Source of the DNA: CAZWCE01 sp964632505
GTDB lineage: Bacteria > Planctomycetota > Planctomycetia > Pirellulales > Thermoguttaceae
DNA: 32,638 bases
Assembly: GCA_964632505.1 (NCBI GenBank)
Contig: CAZWCE010000030.1
Location: 1 to 32,638, forward strand
Direction: 5' to 3'
The notes under the pieces: generated by a model
The model's input: only the letters and a program-made list of their open reading frames with translations
Told to the model about the DNA's origin: nothing
Database searches by the model: none
Shown here: positions 32,578 through 32,638 of the stretch, one piece after another
Position numbering within the stretch: the first letter of the stretch is position 1
Layout of the letters: each line of letters starts with the position of its first letter
Translations under genes and position numbers: made by a program

Positions 32578-32604
32578 ATTATAATGGCTAGTGCCGAAGT
32601 GCAA
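32578..32604 (-). promoter_or_regulatory. Probable promoter of the three-gene redox operon
   Basis: On the minus strand a perfect TATAAT (32583-32578) lies 15 bases after TTGCAC (32604-32599), about 145 bases before the methyltransferase-like start. The spacing is short, so the -35 is uncertain while the -10 is good. Confidence 0.4.
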
Positions 32605-32638
32605 TGATACGCGAATCCAATTGTCATGCATAAAAAGC

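Overview
The window is almost certainly a metagenomic contig. Most of it (about 1270 to 32638) comes from a bacterium of the planctomycete type. The basis is gene style, not a database match: a PF07638-like ECF sigma factor beside a Ser/Thr kinase whose DFG motif is DWG and which carries a Cache sensor, a second ECF/anti-sigma pair, an HDOD protein, a long TPR protein, a fused NapH-NapG ferredoxin and a Tat-exported FAD oxidoreductase. GC is moderate and intergenic spacers are long and AT-rich. The first ~1.26 kb is different: very GC-rich, actinobacterial in character, with the 5' parts of glgC (minus) and glgX (plus). It stops inside glgX at a C-tract, so it is best read as an assembly chimera.

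Layout. 1-1268: partial glgC and truncated glgX. 1623-5952 (plus): CDF metal exporter, ECF sigma factor with its own sigma70-like promoter, membrane Ser/Thr kinase. 6010-7032 (minus): argC. 7278-10031 (plus): FtsK with an acidic tail. 10073-10987 (minus): HDOD protein. 11715-12248 (plus): small membrane protein behind a strong promoter. 12356-14612 (minus): an AnmK-like and a peptidase C26-like protein, both lacking hallmark catalytic motifs. 14613-15816: 1.2 kb spacer with palindromes, a tandem repeat and poly-G tracts. 15817-20701 (plus): dnaK, a strongly folded spacer, then clpB with a clear terminator. 20854-23900 (minus): 13-repeat TPR protein and a membrane-anchored degenerate GGDEF protein. 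24855-26515 (plus): ECF sigma factor and cysteine-free membrane anti-sigma factor. 26632-28041 (minus): uronate isomerase. 28307-28909 (plus): nitroreductase. 28922-32434 (minus): an apparent operon of a secreted O-methyltransferase-like protein, a Tat FAD oxidoreductase and a NapH-NapG fusion.

How the genes work together. There are two envelope or stress signalling modules (ECF plus kinase; ECF plus anti-sigma), a protein-quality pair (DnaK and ClpB, which cooperate in disaggregation) and single housekeeping genes (argC, ftsK, uxaC). The most distinctive part is the right-hand operon: all three products carry export or membrane signals, suggesting an exported redox module of unknown substrate. 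No rRNA, tRNA, CRISPR array, transposase or phage gene was seen.
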